A stretch of DNA of 64,000 bases from Mycolicibacterium parafortuitum. Its GTDB lineage: Bacteria; Actinomycetota; Actinomycetes; Mycobacteriales; Mycobacteriaceae. The position numbers and the translations under genes are program-made. Below are positions 42,779-52,394 of the stretch, piece after piece (the stretch's first letter is position 1; each line of letters begins with the position of its first letter). Location: contig NZ_AP022598.1 in NCBI RefSeq assembly GCF_010725485.1, positions 2,976,001-3,040,000 on the forward strand, read 5' to 3'. The notes beneath the pieces were generated by a model. The model worked only from the letters and a program-made list of their open reading frames with translations. It was not told the DNA's origin and searched no databases.

Positions 42779-45426
42779 AACTGCACCGGCTGGTCTTGAC
42801 CAACTACCGCGGAATCACCCACCGCGACATCGAGTTTCCCGAACACGGCGTCGTCGTCGTCAGCGGCGCCAACGAGGTCGGGAAGTCCTCGATGGTCGAA
42901 GCGCTCGACCTGCTGCTGGAGTCCAAGGATCGCTCGACCAAGAAAGAGGTCAAGCAGGTCAAGCCGACCCACGCCGACGTCGGGGCCGAGGTCACCGCCG
43001 AGATCTCCGCCGGCCCGTACCGGTTCGTCTACCGCAAACGGTTCCACAAGAAGCCCGAGACGGAACTGACGGTGCTCGCCCCCAAGCGGGAACAGCTCAC
43101 CGGTGACGAAGCCCATGAGCGGGTGCGGGCGATGCTCGCCGAGACGGTCGACCTCGACCTGTGGCAGGCGCAGCGGGTGCTGCAGTCCGCGCCGATGACC
43201 GCCGCCGACCTGTCCGGCTGCGATGCGCTGTCGCGCGCGCTGGACGTGGCCGCCGGCGAGGTCGACGACGACCCGGCCCCCGGCGGTGCCGTCGACACGC
43301 TACTGATCGACCGCATCGAGGAGGAGTTCCGGCGCTACTTCACCGCGACCGGCAGGCCCACCGGCGAGTGGTCGGCCGCGACCGCCCGGCTGCGTGACGC
43401 CGAGCAGCAGGTTGCGCAGTGCGCGGCGGCGATGGCCGAGGTCGACGACGCGGTGCGCAGGCACGCGGTCCTCACTGCCGACATCGCCCGCATCACCGAC
43501 GAAAGCGCCGCTGCGGCAACACATCTGACGACGGCGATGCGGGCCGCCGAGGACGTCGCGAAGCTGCGCGCGGACCTGGACCAGGCCGCGCTGCGCGCCC
43601 AGGCCGCCGATGCCGCGCACGCGGCATCGCAGACCGCGTTGACCGAACGCAGGCGCAGCCGCGCCGAGATCGACGAGCGCAACGCGGCGATCACCCGGCT
43701 GCAGGCCGAATCCGCCGCCGCCGCCGACGATCTCGATACCGCCGCCGAGGTGAAGACCGCCGCCGACGAGGCCGCCGAGGCCGCCCGGGAAGCGCTGAGC
43801 GCCAGCCAACAGCGCGCCGACACCGCCCGCGCCGCCGTGCAACGCCTGGCCGACCGCGAAGAGGCCGACCGGTTGGCCGCCCGGCTCGCCACCATCGAGC
43901 GGCACCAGCGCGAACTGGACGCCCTCAGCGCTGAACTCGCGACCATCACGCTGACCGACAAGCTGATGGCCGCGATCGAGCAGGCCGCGGCCATCGTGGA
44001 CAGGGCCGCCGCGGCCGTCGAAAACGCCTCGGCCCACGTCGAATTGGTGGCGACGACCGACCTCGAGGTCACCGTCGGCGACACCACCGTGACGCTGGAC
44101 GCCGGCGGACGGTGGGAGGCCGGGATCTCGGCAGCCACCGGTGTCGATGTCGCGGGGGTGCTGTCGCTGCGCATCACACCGGCGGCGTCAACGGCGGCCA
44201 CCCAGGAGAAGCTCGACCTGGCGACCGCCACGCTGGCCGAGGCGCTGCGGCATGCCGGTGTCGACGACCTGGCCGCGGCGCGGTCGCTCGACCTGCGCCG
44301 CCAGGAGCTGCGGGCCGCGTGCCAGCAGGTGCGGGCGGTCCTGGAGGCGCTGACCGTCGACGATTCCGCCGACGACCTGCGGGCCCGGCTGGCCGCCGTC
44401 CAACAGCGGTTGCCGGCCGAGGACGGGCTGTTCGACGCCGACCCGGCCGCACTCGAGCCCGCTGCCCAGCGGCTGGAACTCCTCGAGGCGACCGCGGCGC
44501 ATCAGGAGGCTATCCGCGACTGCGAGACACACCGCAAGGTCGCCGAACAGGCCGGACGGCTGCTGGCCGAACGCGAACTCAACGCCGCCAGGATCGCGCA
44601 GAAGCTGCAGTCCGCGCAGCAGGAGCTGGCCGCGATCACCGAGCGGCTCGCCGAGCAGCGTGCGCTGCTGGCGGACGACCACCTCGCCCTCAAGGCCGAG
44701 GCCGACGCCGAGGCGGCCGCGAAAGCCGGCGCGACGGTTGTCCAGCTGTCCGAGGAGTTGGCCAGACACCAGCCCGAGGCGGTCGCGGCCGCGCTCGCCG
44801 ACGCGCAACGATCCGTCGCGGTGGTCACGGCACGGCGCGAGGAGGCGGCCGAAGCGCTGCGCGAGGTGGCCGCGCAGCTGAAGGTGTTCGGCACCGAGGG
44901 ACGCAAGGGCAGGCTCGACGCCGCCGAGACCGAGCGCGAACACGCCCAGGCCGAGTTCACCCGGGTGCAACGGCGCGCCCGTGCCGCACAGCTGCTCCGA
45001 TCGGTGATGGGCAGGCACCGCGACGCGATGCGACAGCGCTACGTCGACCCGTTCCGCGGCGAGGTGGAACGGTTGGGCCGCATCGTGTTCGGCGAATCGT
45101 TCGAGGTCGACGTCGACAGCGCGCTGCGCATCGAGCACCGCACGCTGGGCGGACGCACCGTGCCGTACGACTCACTGTCGGGCGGCGCGAAAGAGCAGCT
45201 CGGCATCGTGGCCAGGCTGGCCGGCGCGGCGCTGGTCGCCAAGGAGGACAGCGTTCCCGTGGTGATCGACGACGCGCTGGGCTTCACCGACGCCGGCCGG
45301 TTGACCAAGATGGCCGAGGTGTTCGACGCGGTGGCCGGCGACGGCCAGGTGATCATCCTGACCTGCAGTCCACAGCGCTACGCCGACGTGCGCAGCGCCC
45401 ACCACATCGAGCTGGTCGCGGGCTGA
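42775..45426 (+). CDS. SbcC/Rad50-like SMC-type ATPase without zinc hook
   Basis: An 883-residue ATPase with SMC architecture. Walker A is GANEVGKSSM (residues 31-40); long Ala/Arg/Glu coiled coils run about 200-415 and 470-780; the C-terminal lobe has signature LSGGAKEQLGIVARLA and Walker B VPVVIDDALGFTDA, with Asp in place of the usual Glu. No CxxC zinc hook exists. Instead residues about 420-466 form a beta-rich, Asp/Thr/Val segment (HVELVATTDLEVTVGDTTVT...) exactly midway. GTG 42775 overlaps the sbcD-like stop and has GAAGGAGG upstream. Corresponds to Rv1278; probably tethers or processes DNA with its partner. Confidence 0.87.
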   Translation: MKLHRLVLTNYRGITHRDIEFPEHGVVVVSGANEVGKSSMVEALDLLLESKDRSTKKEVKQVKPTHADVGAEVTAEISAGPYRFVYRKRFHKKPETELTVLAPKREQLTGDEAHERVRAMLAETVDLDLWQAQRVLQSAPMTAADLSGCDALSRALDVAAGEVDDDPAPGGAVDTLLIDRIEEEFRRYFTATGRPTGEWSAATARLRDAEQQVAQCAAAMAEVDDAVRRHAVLTADIARITDESAAAATHLTTAMRAAEDVAKLRADLDQAALRAQAADAAHAASQTALTERRRSRAEIDERNAAITRLQAESAAAADDLDTAAEVKTAADEAAEAAREALSASQQRADTARAAVQRLADREEADRLAARLATIERHQRELDALSAELATITLTDKLMAAIEQAAAIVDRAAAAVENASAHVELVATTDLEVTVGDTTVTLDAGGRWEAGISAATGVDVAGVLSLRITPAASTAATQEKLDLATATLAEALRHAGVDDLAAARSLDLRRQELRAACQQVRAVLEALTVDDSADDLRARLAAVQQRLPAEDGLFDADPAALEPAAQRLELLEATAAHQEAIRDCETHRKVAEQAGRLLAERELNAARIAQKLQSAQQELAAITERLAEQRALLADDHLALKAEADAEAAAKAGATVVQLSEELARHQPEAVAAALADAQRSVAVVTARREEAAEALREVAAQLKVFGTEGRKGRLDAAETEREHAQAEFTRVQRRARAAQLLRSVMGRHRDAMRQRYVDPFRGEVERLGRIVFGESFEVDVDSALRIEHRTLGGRTVPYDSLSGGAKEQLGIVARLAGAALVAKEDSVPVVIDDALGFTDAGRLTKMAEVFDAVAGDGQVIILTCSPQRYADVRSAHHIELVAG

Positions 45427-45459
45427 CCCCGGCGGCGTGCGCGGCGCCGGCGGGGCACA

Positions 45460-46725
45460 ATGAGCGCGATGACGATGAATGCGAGGCGTCGCCGCGTGCA
45501 CGCCAAGCTCGCGGCACTGCCCGGGGTGCGGCCGGTTCGCAGGCCGGTGCATCCCGGCGGGGATGACGCGTTCGACGTCTACTACGTGCGGACCGGCCGC
45601 AAATCGGCTCATCCGCTGGTCGTCATCCCGGGCGGGCCCGGCGCGGCGTCGATCGCGCTGTATCGGACGTTCCGCAAGCATGCCGCGCTCGCCGGTCTCG
45701 ACGTCATCATGGTCGAACACCGCGGTGTCGGACTGTCCCGCCACGACGACTCCGGCGCCGACCTGCCCCCCGACGCGTTGACGGTCGACGCCGTCGTCGA
45801 CGACATCGCCGCGGTGCTCGACGACGCCGGGGTCGAGCGCGCCGATGTGTACGGCGCGTCCTACGGCTCCTACCTGGCCGCCGGGATCGGCGTGCGGCAC
45901 CCGGGCCGGGTGCGGTCGATGGTGCTCGACTCTCCGCTGCTGTCGGCCGACGACATCATCGATGTACGTGCCCAGGTTCGGCGGGTGCTGTGGGACGGTG
46001 CGGCGGGGCCGGGAGTCGCCGCCGAGGTCCGGCAGCTGGTGGCCCGCGGCGGCCTGACGTCCGAGGGGCTGCTGCTGGCGATCGGCCTGTACGAGCTCGC
46101 CGGCCCCGAAACGCTGCGCCGTCAGCTGGACCTGTTGCTCGCCGGTCGCGACCGGCTCTGGAAGCTCGCCGAGACCGTCACCAAGTTCGTGACCGAACGC
46201 AGGACCGCGTTCCACCACGAGCCGGACCTGGTGGAACGGATCGCCTTCCGCGAGTTGAACTATGGCGCGGTACCCGACGGTGAGCCGCTGGACCCTGCCG
46301 TCGCGCTGCGCGGAATGGCCACCGGCGACGCCGACTTCGTCGCCGAACCCTACGATCTTCGGTCGGCGATGCCCGGCTTCACCTGGCCGACGGCGGTGAT
46401 CTCCGGCGGCCGTGACCTGACCACGCCGCCGGCCGTCGCGCGCCGTGCCGTCGAGTTGATCCCGGACTCGGTGCTCGTCGAACTGCCCACCGCAGGCCAC
46501 AGCATCCTCGACATCCGTGAGCATGCGGCGCTGGAGATCTGCAAGGTCGTCAGCGCCGGGCGCATCTCCGAACTGCCCTCACGCGGTGGCGAATTGGACG
46601 CCATGCCGGCCAACCTCTCGATGCGGCTACTGGTCGGTGCGATCGCGGTGGCCGCCCGGGTGGAATCGGCGGTGCCCGGTGCGGCGCCGAAGGCCGTGCG
46701 GGCGGGCACCGGCCAGACGACCTGA
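45460..46725 (+). CDS. Alpha/beta-hydrolase, proline-iminopeptidase-like
   Basis: A 421-residue hydrolase. The oxyanion region is VVIPGGPGAASIALY, the nucleophile elbow GASYGSYLA, then VISGGRDLTTPPAVARRA with the acid and PTAGHSIL with the catalytic His. The layout resembles proline iminopeptidases and the SCO7095-like hydrolases. No signal peptide. ATG 45460 or 45469 could start it. It stands where M. tuberculosis has Rv1279 (a GMC-type dehydrogenase), so it is a local replacement. Convergent with oppA; a strong hairpin follows the stop. Confidence 0.87.
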   Translation: MSAMTMNARRRRVHAKLAALPGVRPVRRPVHPGGDDAFDVYYVRTGRKSAHPLVVIPGGPGAASIALYRTFRKHAALAGLDVIMVEHRGVGLSRHDDSGADLPPDALTVDAVVDDIAAVLDDAGVERADVYGASYGSYLAAGIGVRHPGRVRSMVLDSPLLSADDIIDVRAQVRRVLWDGAAGPGVAAEVRQLVARGGLTSEGLLLAIGLYELAGPETLRRQLDLLLAGRDRLWKLAETVTKFVTERRTAFHHEPDLVERIAFRELNYGAVPDGEPLDPAVALRGMATGDADFVAEPYDLRSAMPGFTWPTAVISGGRDLTTPPAVARRAVELIPDSVLVELPTAGHSILDIREHAALEICKVVSAGRISELPSRGGELDAMPANLSMRLLVGAIAVAARVESAVPGAAPKAVRAGTGQTT

Positions 46726-46730
46726 TCGAG

Positions 46731-46779
46731 TTCTGCACCAGGGTTGTGCCGACGGTGGCATCGCGACCCTGGTGCAGAA
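46731..46779. terminator. Bidirectional hairpin between convergent genes
   Basis: TTCTGCACCAGGGT (46731-46744) and ACCCTGGTGCAGAA (46766-46779) are perfect 14-bp complements with a 21-nt loop, and pairing continues for three more bases past one mismatch. It lies 6 bp after the hydrolase stop and 36 bp after the oppA stop, a good position to end both transcripts. Confidence 0.75.
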
Positions 46780-46814
46780 GTCGCGGCCCCCAGCATCTCC
46801 AAGGACCGCTGGCC

Positions 46815-48533
46815 CTACTTCATGAAGCCGATCGCCGAGAAGTTCAGGTCACCGATCCCGGACGGGCCGTAGTTGGCGAGATTGCTGCGCACGGCGGTGT
46901 TGCCCGGTGCCTGGAACAGCGGAAGGCTGTGGCCGATCGCCCAGACCATCTTGTCCAGTTCGTTGGCCAGGGTGCGTGCCTTGGCGGTGTCCAGTTCCGA
47001 GAGTGTCTGTTCGATCTTCGCGTCGATCTCCGGGCTGCCGATCTTGCCGTAGTTGCTCTCGCCACCTGTGGCGAGCGTCTGGTTCAGGCTGCTCAGCGGG
47101 AAAGCGTCGCCGCCCCAGGCGAACTGCGCGATGTCGAAGTTTCCCGGCGTGATGAAGTCACTGAACAGCCTGCCGCCGGCGGCCGGTACCAGCTCCAGGT
47201 TGACCCCGATCTGCGCGAGCTGGTTCTGCGCGATCTGGGCCACGCTACGGGTGCTTGCACCGTCGTAGAACACGTCACGGAGGGTCAGCCGCTTGCCGTC
47301 CTTCTCCCGGAACTGGCCGTTGAGTTTCCAGCCCAGCTCGTCGAGTTCGGTCTTGGCGGCCTCGGGATCGAATTTGATGCTGTTGTCCTGGTAGCCCTCC
47401 TGGCCGGCCAGGTAGATGTGGTTGTTCAACGCTGTGGGCGCGTCGGTGAGCCCGCGCTGGGTGACCGCCGCGATCGCCTGCCGGTCGATGCCCTTGCTGA
47501 TAGCGGTCCGCAGCGCGGGATCGGCCAGCAACGCACCCTCGCTGCCGTTGAACGTGAGGTGGTACCAGTTCGGGGCCGGGGCGCGGCGGATCGTGACACC
47601 GTTGGCCCGCCGGGCGCGCTCCAGATCGTCGAGCGTCGCCAGTCCCACCGAGTCCAGCGCGTTGTTCTCCAGCGCCGGGATTACCGCGGCGTCGTCGAGC
47701 ACGGTGTAGGTCATCGAATCCAGCAGCGGTGGGGTGCCCCACCATTTCGGGTTGCGGGTCAACACGATTCGTTGGGCACCACGGTCGACCGCAGTGATCT
47801 CGAACGGTCCTGCCGACGGGCCGGGGCCGTTCAGGAACCCCTTGTTGAACGCATCGGGGTCCTGCGTCATCTCCTTCGGGAAGAGCATGCCGTTGCCGGC
47901 GAACATGCCCCGCCAGTCGGCGTAGTGACTGGCGAACGTGAGCACGGCCTGGCGGTCGTCGACACCTTTGGTGACCGACGCGACGCGCTCGCTGCCGTTG
48001 GGCGCGGCGAACAGGAACCGCTCGTCCTTGCCGCTGGTCGCGTTGATCTGCGCGGCCAGGTCCTCCCACGTGACGGGCCTGCCGTTGTTCCAGACGGCCT
48101 TCGGGTTGATCGTGTACGTGACGACCTGGGGTTCGGTGCTGGTCAGCTCGACACTGGTGAAGTAGTCGGTGTTGACGGTCATCTCGCCGTCGGGCTTGAT
48201 GAAGAACGCGCGCGGAAGCGTCGGCCGGTACATGCGGCCCACCTCGCCGAGATTGCCGTCGATGTGCAGGTTGTTGAAGTTGGTCGGGAAACCGGTCAAC
48301 GCCAGCCGCAGCGTCCCGCCTTGCTGCAGCGTGGCGGGATCCTGCGGGTTGATGTCGGCCGTCGCGCCGAGTTCGGCGCTACCGCCGGCCGACGGCGGCA
48401 CCTGCTCCGCGCTGGAGCACCCCGAGAGCACCAGCGCGGCCACCGTTCCTCCCGCGAGCAGACGCGAAATCGCACTCCTGAGGCCCGAACGGTGCGACTT
48501 TGTGTCTGCTCGCGAGGAAAAGGTGTCCGTCAT
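46815..48533 (-). CDS. oppA: Oligopeptide ABC transporter, substrate-binding lipoprotein OppA
   Basis: Family-5 solute-binding lipoprotein of 572 residues. The signal peptide ends LVLSGC (Cys39); the mature part has GGTLRLALTGFPTNFNNLHIDG, VTYTINPKAVWNNGRPVTWEDLAAQ, GPGPSAGPFEITAVDRGAQRIVLTRN and the C-terminal IGHSLPLFQAPG. It captures peptides, and in M. tuberculosis OppA (Rv1280c) also glutathione-like peptides or haem have been reported. Start ATG 48533, 11 bp after oppD; GTG 48539 is possible. Residues 6-29 are encoded by a palindromic repeat (48451-48516). A later GTG after GGGAGG would leave too short a signal peptide. Confidence 0.9.
   Translation of the reverse strand: MTDTFSSRADTKSHRSGLRSAISRLLAGGTVAALVLSGCSSAEQVPPSAGGSAELGATADINPQDPATLQQGGTLRLALTGFPTNFNNLHIDGNLGEVGRMYRPTLPRAFFIKPDGEMTVNTDYFTSVELTSTEPQVVTYTINPKAVWNNGRPVTWEDLAAQINATSGKDERFLFAAPNGSERVASVTKGVDDRQAVLTFASHYADWRGMFAGNGMLFPKEMTQDPDAFNKGFLNGPGPSAGPFEITAVDRGAQRIVLTRNPKWWGTPPLLDSMTYTVLDDAAVIPALENNALDSVGLATLDDLERARRANGVTIRRAPAPNWYHLTFNGSEGALLADPALRTAISKGIDRQAIAAVTQRGLTDAPTALNNHIYLAGQEGYQDNSIKFDPEAAKTELDELGWKLNGQFREKDGKRLTLRDVFYDGASTRSVAQIAQNQLAQIGVNLELVPAAGGRLFSDFITPGNFDIAQFAWGGDAFPLSSLNQTLATGGESNYGKIGSPEIDAKIEQTLSELDTAKARTLANELDKMVWAIGHSLPLFQAPGNTAVRSNLANYGPSGIGDLNFSAIGFMK
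48451..48516. repeat. Intergenic palindrome family, copy 2 (inside oppA signal-peptide coding region)
   Basis: The left arm starts CCCGCGAGCAGACGCGAAAT and continues CGCAC; the right arm begins GGTGCGACTT and ends GTGTCTGCTCGCGAGG. The outer and inner parts of the arms pair with a few mismatches. It shares its outer core with copies at 28301 and 54753 but lies inside the oppA reading frame. Confidence 0.75.
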
Positions 48534-48544
48534 GCGCACCGACT

Positions 48545-50380
48545 CTAACGGCGATCCGGCTGCGGGCGGGGCACCGCGGCCAGCAGTCGGCGGGTGTATT
48601 CGTGCTGCGGGTGCTCGAACACCGAGTCGCTGTCGCCCTGTTCGACGATCGCCCCCTTGTGCATCACCGCGACCCGGTGGGCGAGGTGCCGCACCACCGA
48701 CAGGTCGTGCGAGACGAACAGGTAAGCCAGTCCGAACCGCTGCTGGAGATCGAGCAGCAGGTTGATGATGCCGGCCTGGATCGACACGTCCAGCGCCGAC
48801 ACCGGCTCGTCGAGCGCCAGGATCCTCGGTCTCAGCGCCAGCGCCCTGGCGATGCCGATGCGCTGTTTCTGGCCGCCGGAGAACTCCGCCGGATAGCGGC
48901 CGGCGTCCTCGCGGCGCAGCCCGACCACGGTCAGCAGTTCGCCGATCCGGTCTCGGATCGCGGCCTTGTCGAACCCGTTGGCCTGCAACGGTTCGGCCAG
49001 CACATCCGACACCGGCAACCGCGGGTCGAGCGAGGCCACCGGGTCCTGGAACACCACCTGCAGATCGCCGCGCAGCGTGCGGCGGCCGGCCCGGTCCAAT
49101 GACGCCACGTCGCGTCCCAGCACCTCGATCGTGCCCGCCTCGGGTGCGGTCAGCTCCAGGATCTGGTGCAGCGTGGTGGATTTGCCGGACCCCGACTCGC
49201 CGACGATGCCGAGCGTGCGGCCGGCGTTCAGCTCGAAGCCGATGCCGTCGACGGCGCGGACCTCGCCGATGCGGCGGCGGAACACCACGCCCTTGGTCAG
49301 CGTGTACGTCTTGGACAGCCCGGTGACCCGCAGCACGACCTCGGGATCGTCGGCCGGCGGGTGCGTGGGCGGGGCGGTCGACACGCCGTAGATCTGCGCC
49401 GCGGACCGGCCGGAGACGTCGTCGTGGCGGATGCAGGCGACCTGGTGGTCGGCGGCGACGGTGACCAATTCCGGCTCGGCGGCGCTGCATTCGGCGACGG
49501 CCAGCGGACAGCGCGGCGTGAACGGACATCCGGGCGGCAGTGCGCTCACCGACGGCGGAGCACCCGGGATCGGCACCAGCCGGGTGCCCTGAGGGGCGTC
49601 CAGGCGCGGCACCGAGCCGAGCAGACCGACCGTGTACGGCATCCGGCGGCCGCGGTAGAGGTCGGCGACGGGTGCGGTCTCGACCGCGCGGCCGGCGTAC
49701 ATGACCAGCGCGCGGTCGGCGAACTCGGCGACCACCCCGAGGTCGTGGGTGATGATCAGCACGCCGGCGCCGGTCGCGTCGCGCGCGGTGCGCAGCACGT
49801 CGAGGATCTGCGCCTGCACCGTGACGTCGAGCGCGGTGGTGGGCTCATCGCAGATCAGCAGGTCAGGATCATTGGCGATCGCGATCGCGATGACCACCCG
49901 CTGGCGTTCCCCGCCGGAGAGCTCGTGGGGAAAGGCGCGGGCGCGCTGCGCGGGCTGTCCGATGCCGACGAGCTCGAGCAGTTCGACCGCGCGGGCGCGG
50001 GCCGTCTTGGCGTCGACGCCGCGCTGATGGATGCGGATGGCCTCGGCGATCTGGTCGCCGACGGTGTACACCGGCGTCAGCGCCGACATCGGGTCCTGGA
50101 ACACCGTGCCGATCCGGGCGCCCCGGATGCGTGACATCTGCCGGTCGTCCAGGCCGAGCAGTTCGTCACCGCCCAGCCGCACCGACCCGGACACCTCGGC
50201 GTATTCGGGCAGCAATCCGACCACGGCCATCGCGCCCGCGGACTTGCCCGCGCCGGACTCGCCGACCAGCGCGACGACCTCACCGGCGTCCACGTGATAG
50301 GTCAGGCCGCGCACCGCCGGGACCGTCTCGGTGTCCGTCGGGAACGTCACCGCCAGATCCCGCACCTCGAGCAGGCTCAT
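48545..50380 (-). CDS. oppD: Oligopeptide ABC transporter, fused double ATPase OppD
   Basis: A 611-residue protein with two ATPase domains in tandem, serving as both OppD and OppF. Domain 1: Walker [11 protein letters not shown], signature LSGGERQRV, Walker [13 protein letters not shown]. Domain 2: Walker [11 protein letters not shown], signature FSGGQKQRI, Walker [13 protein letters not shown]. Between them lies [14 protein letters not shown]...VACIRH, the Cys-rich oligopeptide-transporter region. ATG 50380 overlaps the oppC stop (ATGA). Same size as Rv1281c. Confidence 0.93.
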   Translation of the reverse strand: MSLLEVRDLAVTFPTDTETVPAVRGLTYHVDAGEVVALVGESGAGKSAGAMAVVGLLPEYAEVSGSVRLGGDELLGLDDRQMSRIRGARIGTVFQDPMSALTPVYTVGDQIAEAIRIHQRGVDAKTARARAVELLELVGIGQPAQRARAFPHELSGGERQRVVIAIAIANDPDLLICDEPTTALDVTVQAQILDVLRTARDATGAGVLIITHDLGVVAEFADRALVMYAGRAVETAPVADLYRGRRMPYTVGLLGSVPRLDAPQGTRLVPIPGAPPSVSALPPGCPFTPRCPLAVAECSAAEPELVTVAADHQVACIRHDDVSGRSAAQIYGVSTAPPTHPPADDPEVVLRVTGLSKTYTLTKGVVFRRRIGEVRAVDGIGFELNAGRTLGIVGESGSGKSTTLHQILELTAPEAGTIEVLGRDVASLDRAGRRTLRGDLQVVFQDPVASLDPRLPVSDVLAEPLQANGFDKAAIRDRIGELLTVVGLRREDAGRYPAEFSGGQKQRIGIARALALRPRILALDEPVSALDVSIQAGIINLLLDLQQRFGLAYLFVSHDLSVVRHLAHRVAVMHKGAIVEQGDSDSVFEHPQHEYTRRLLAAVPRPQPDRR

Positions 50381-51267
50381 GCGGCGGCCCGCCTGCGCCG
50401 GCGCGCCGGCCGCACCCCGGGATCGAGCGCGTCGCGCAGTCCGTCGCCGGCCAGGTTGGCGCAGAACACGATCAGCACCAGCACCCCGGCCGGGAACAGG
50501 AACACCCACGGGAACGTCGTCACCGATCGGGTGCCGTCGGCGATCAGGGTGCCCAGCGATACGTCCGGCGGCTGTACCCCGAACCCGAGGAAGCTCAGGC
50601 TGGTCTCGGCCAGCACCGCGAGCCCGACGTTGAGCGTGGTGTCGATGATCAGGATCGACGCGACGTTGGGCATCACGTGCCGGACGATGATCCGCCAATT
50701 GCTCACGCCCATATAGCGTGCCGCGGTGACGAATTCGCGCTCCCGCAGGCTCAGCGTGAGGCCTCGCACGATACGGGCGCTGATCATCCAGCTGAACGCC
50801 GACAACAGCAGGATCAGCCACAGGATGGTGCCGGAATCGCGGGTGCGGGGGGTCACGATCGCGATCAGCAGGAAGCTGGGCACCACCAGAAGCAGGTCGA
50901 CGATCCACATCAGCACCGAACTGCGCCACGCACCGAAGTAGCCGGCGATCGCGCCCGCCGTCGCGGCGATCACCGTCGACAGGACCGCCACGCACACCCC
51001 GATCAGCATCGACTTCTGCATGCCCCGCAGCGTCTGCGCCAGGATGTCCTGGCCCAGCGCGTTGGTGCCGAACCAGTGCGTCGTGGTCGGCGGTTGCTGC
51101 AGCGCGTAGTAGTCGAGGTCGGTGTGCGAGAACGGCAACAGCGGCGGCAGCGCGTAGCAGCCGACGAACAGCGCCATCAGGATCACCAGCGACACCACCG
51201 CGGGCCGGTTGCGCAGGAAGCGCCGCCACACCAGCGCGCGCCGCGAGGCGAATTCGGGCTCGGTCAT
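50377..51267 (-). CDS. oppC: Oligopeptide ABC transporter permease OppC
   Basis: A 296-residue inner-membrane permease with about six helices. An N-terminal OppC-type helix ([22 protein letters not shown]) precedes [21 protein letters not shown], and the ATPase-coupling EAA loop lies in [27 protein letters not shown] 51267 overlaps the oppB stop (ATGA). Corresponds to Rv1282c. Confidence 0.93.
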   Translation of the reverse strand: MTEPEFASRRALVWRRFLRNRPAVVSLVILMALFVGCYALPPLLPFSHTDLDYYALQQPPTTTHWFGTNALGQDILAQTLRGMQKSMLIGVCVAVLSTVIAATAGAIAGYFGAWRSSVLMWIVDLLLVVPSFLLIAIVTPRTRDSGTILWLILLLSAFSWMISARIVRGLTLSLREREFVTAARYMGVSNWRIIVRHVMPNVASILIIDTTLNVGLAVLAETSLSFLGFGVQPPDVSLGTLIADGTRSVTTFPWVFLFPAGVLVLIVFCANLAGDGLRDALDPGVRPARRRRRAAA

Positions 51268-52241
51268 GACACCCGCACTCGCGGGTCGAGTGCGGCGTAC
51301 AGCACGTCCGACAGCAGCCCGGCCAGCAGGACCGTCGCACCGGTGAACACCGTGATCGCGACGACGATGTTGGTGTCCTGAGTGGAGATGCCCTGCACGA
51401 ACCACTCGCCGATGCCATGCCAGCCGAAGATCTTCTCGACGAACACCGCTCCGGTGAACAGCCCGCCCACCCCGTAGGCGAACAGCGTGGCCATCGGGAT
51501 CAGCGCGGTGCGCAGGCCGTGCTTGAACAGCGCCTGCCGCCGGGTCAGGCCCTTGGCGCGCGCTGTGCGGATGAAGTCCTGGCTCAGCACGTCGAGCATC
51601 GCGTTGCGCTGGTAGCGGCTGTAGCCGGCGATGGAGACCAGGGCGAGCGTGAAGGTCGGCAGCACCAGGTGCTGTAGCCGGTCGACCAACTGGTTCCATG
51701 TGCCGCCGACCGCGTCCGTCGACGTTTCCCCGGTGTATTCGAAGACCTGCGCTCCCAGGATCGAGTTGCCCTTCAACGCCCCGAGGATCAGCAGGTTGGC
51801 GATCACGAATGTCGGGGTGCTCAGGATCAGCAGCGCCAGCGTCGTGATGACGCGGTCCGAGAGCCGGTACTGCCGCACCGCCCCCCACGCGCCGGCCACC
51901 ACCCCGAGGAAGGTGCCGACGACCGACCCGATGAGCACCAGCCGCAGGCTCACCCCGATGCGGCGGCCAAGCTCGTCGCTGACCGGCTGCCCGCCGACCG
52001 TCGTCCCGAAATCCCCGCGGAACGCCCCGGCCACCCAGTCTGCGTAGCGCAGCGGGATCGGCGCGTTGAGGTTCAGCTCGTCGGCCTTGGCGTCGATGAC
52101 GGCCTGCGGCGGGCGGGGGTTGCGCTCCAGCAGTGAGTCGAGCGGCTCGAACATCACCGAGGTCAGCGCGAACGTCAGGAACGAGGCCAGTCCCAGCAGG
52201 ACGACGTAGTTGACCAGCCTGCGGACGAGGAACCGTGTCAT
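51264..52241 (-). CDS. oppB: Oligopeptide ABC transporter permease OppB
   Basis: A 325-residue permease, the length of Rv1283c. It has six membrane helices, starting [24 protein letters not shown]; the family motif [19 protein letters not shown]; and the EAA loop region [31 protein letters not shown]. First gene of the tightly overlapping oppB-oppC-oppD-oppA operon. Divergent from the two-component regulator with a 153-bp gap; no clear -10 box was identified for oppB. Confidence 0.93.
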   Translation of the reverse strand: MTRFLVRRLVNYVVLLGLASFLTFALTSVMFEPLDSLLERNPRPPQAVIDAKADELNLNAPIPLRYADWVAGAFRGDFGTTVGGQPVSDELGRRIGVSLRLVLIGSVVGTFLGVVAGAWGAVRQYRLSDRVITTLALLILSTPTFVIANLLILGALKGNSILGAQVFEYTGETSTDAVGGTWNQLVDRLQHLVLPTFTLALVSIAGYSRYQRNAMLDVLSQDFIRTARAKGLTRRQALFKHGLRTALIPMATLFAYGVGGLFTGAVFVEKIFGWHGIGEWFVQGISTQDTNIVVAITVFTGATVLLAGLLSDVLYAALDPRVRVS

Positions 52242-52332
52242 GCGGTGGGTCCGACTGCCGGCTGCATGCGCCTCAGGTTAGGAGATCGGCGCGGCTACAG
52301 CTCGGCGGCGCGCGATCAGCGGGATCGCGACC

Positions 52333-52350
52333 TTCACAGCCGGCGCATAG
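52333..52350 (+). promoter_or_regulatory. Motif shared by the two-component regulator and glycosyltransferase genes, copy 1
   Basis: TTCACAGCCGGCGCATAG matches the segment at 54854-54871 at 15 of 18 bases; upstream CGCGA is also shared. It lies 44 bp before the regulator start and 33 bp before its -10 box. TTCACAG resembles half-sites of PhoP-type regulators, so autoregulation is likely. Confidence 0.5.
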
Positions 52351-52382
52351 GAACGGCACAGGGGGCGCCTAGCGGCCGGGCC

Positions 52383-52388
52383 GATAAT
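52383..52388 (+). promoter_or_regulatory. -10 box (GATAAT) for the response regulator, leaderless
   Basis: GATAAT, 6 nt, then GTG 52395. This favours the GTG over ATG 52440, although the latter has a GAGGG ribosome site 5 nt upstream. Confidence 0.5.
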
Positions 52389-52394
52389 GGGGCG

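Noticed and set aside
48420..48450. Alternative oppA start at a GTG preceded by GGGAGG.
   Set aside because: It would leave only about eight residues before the lipobox Cys, too short for an export signal.
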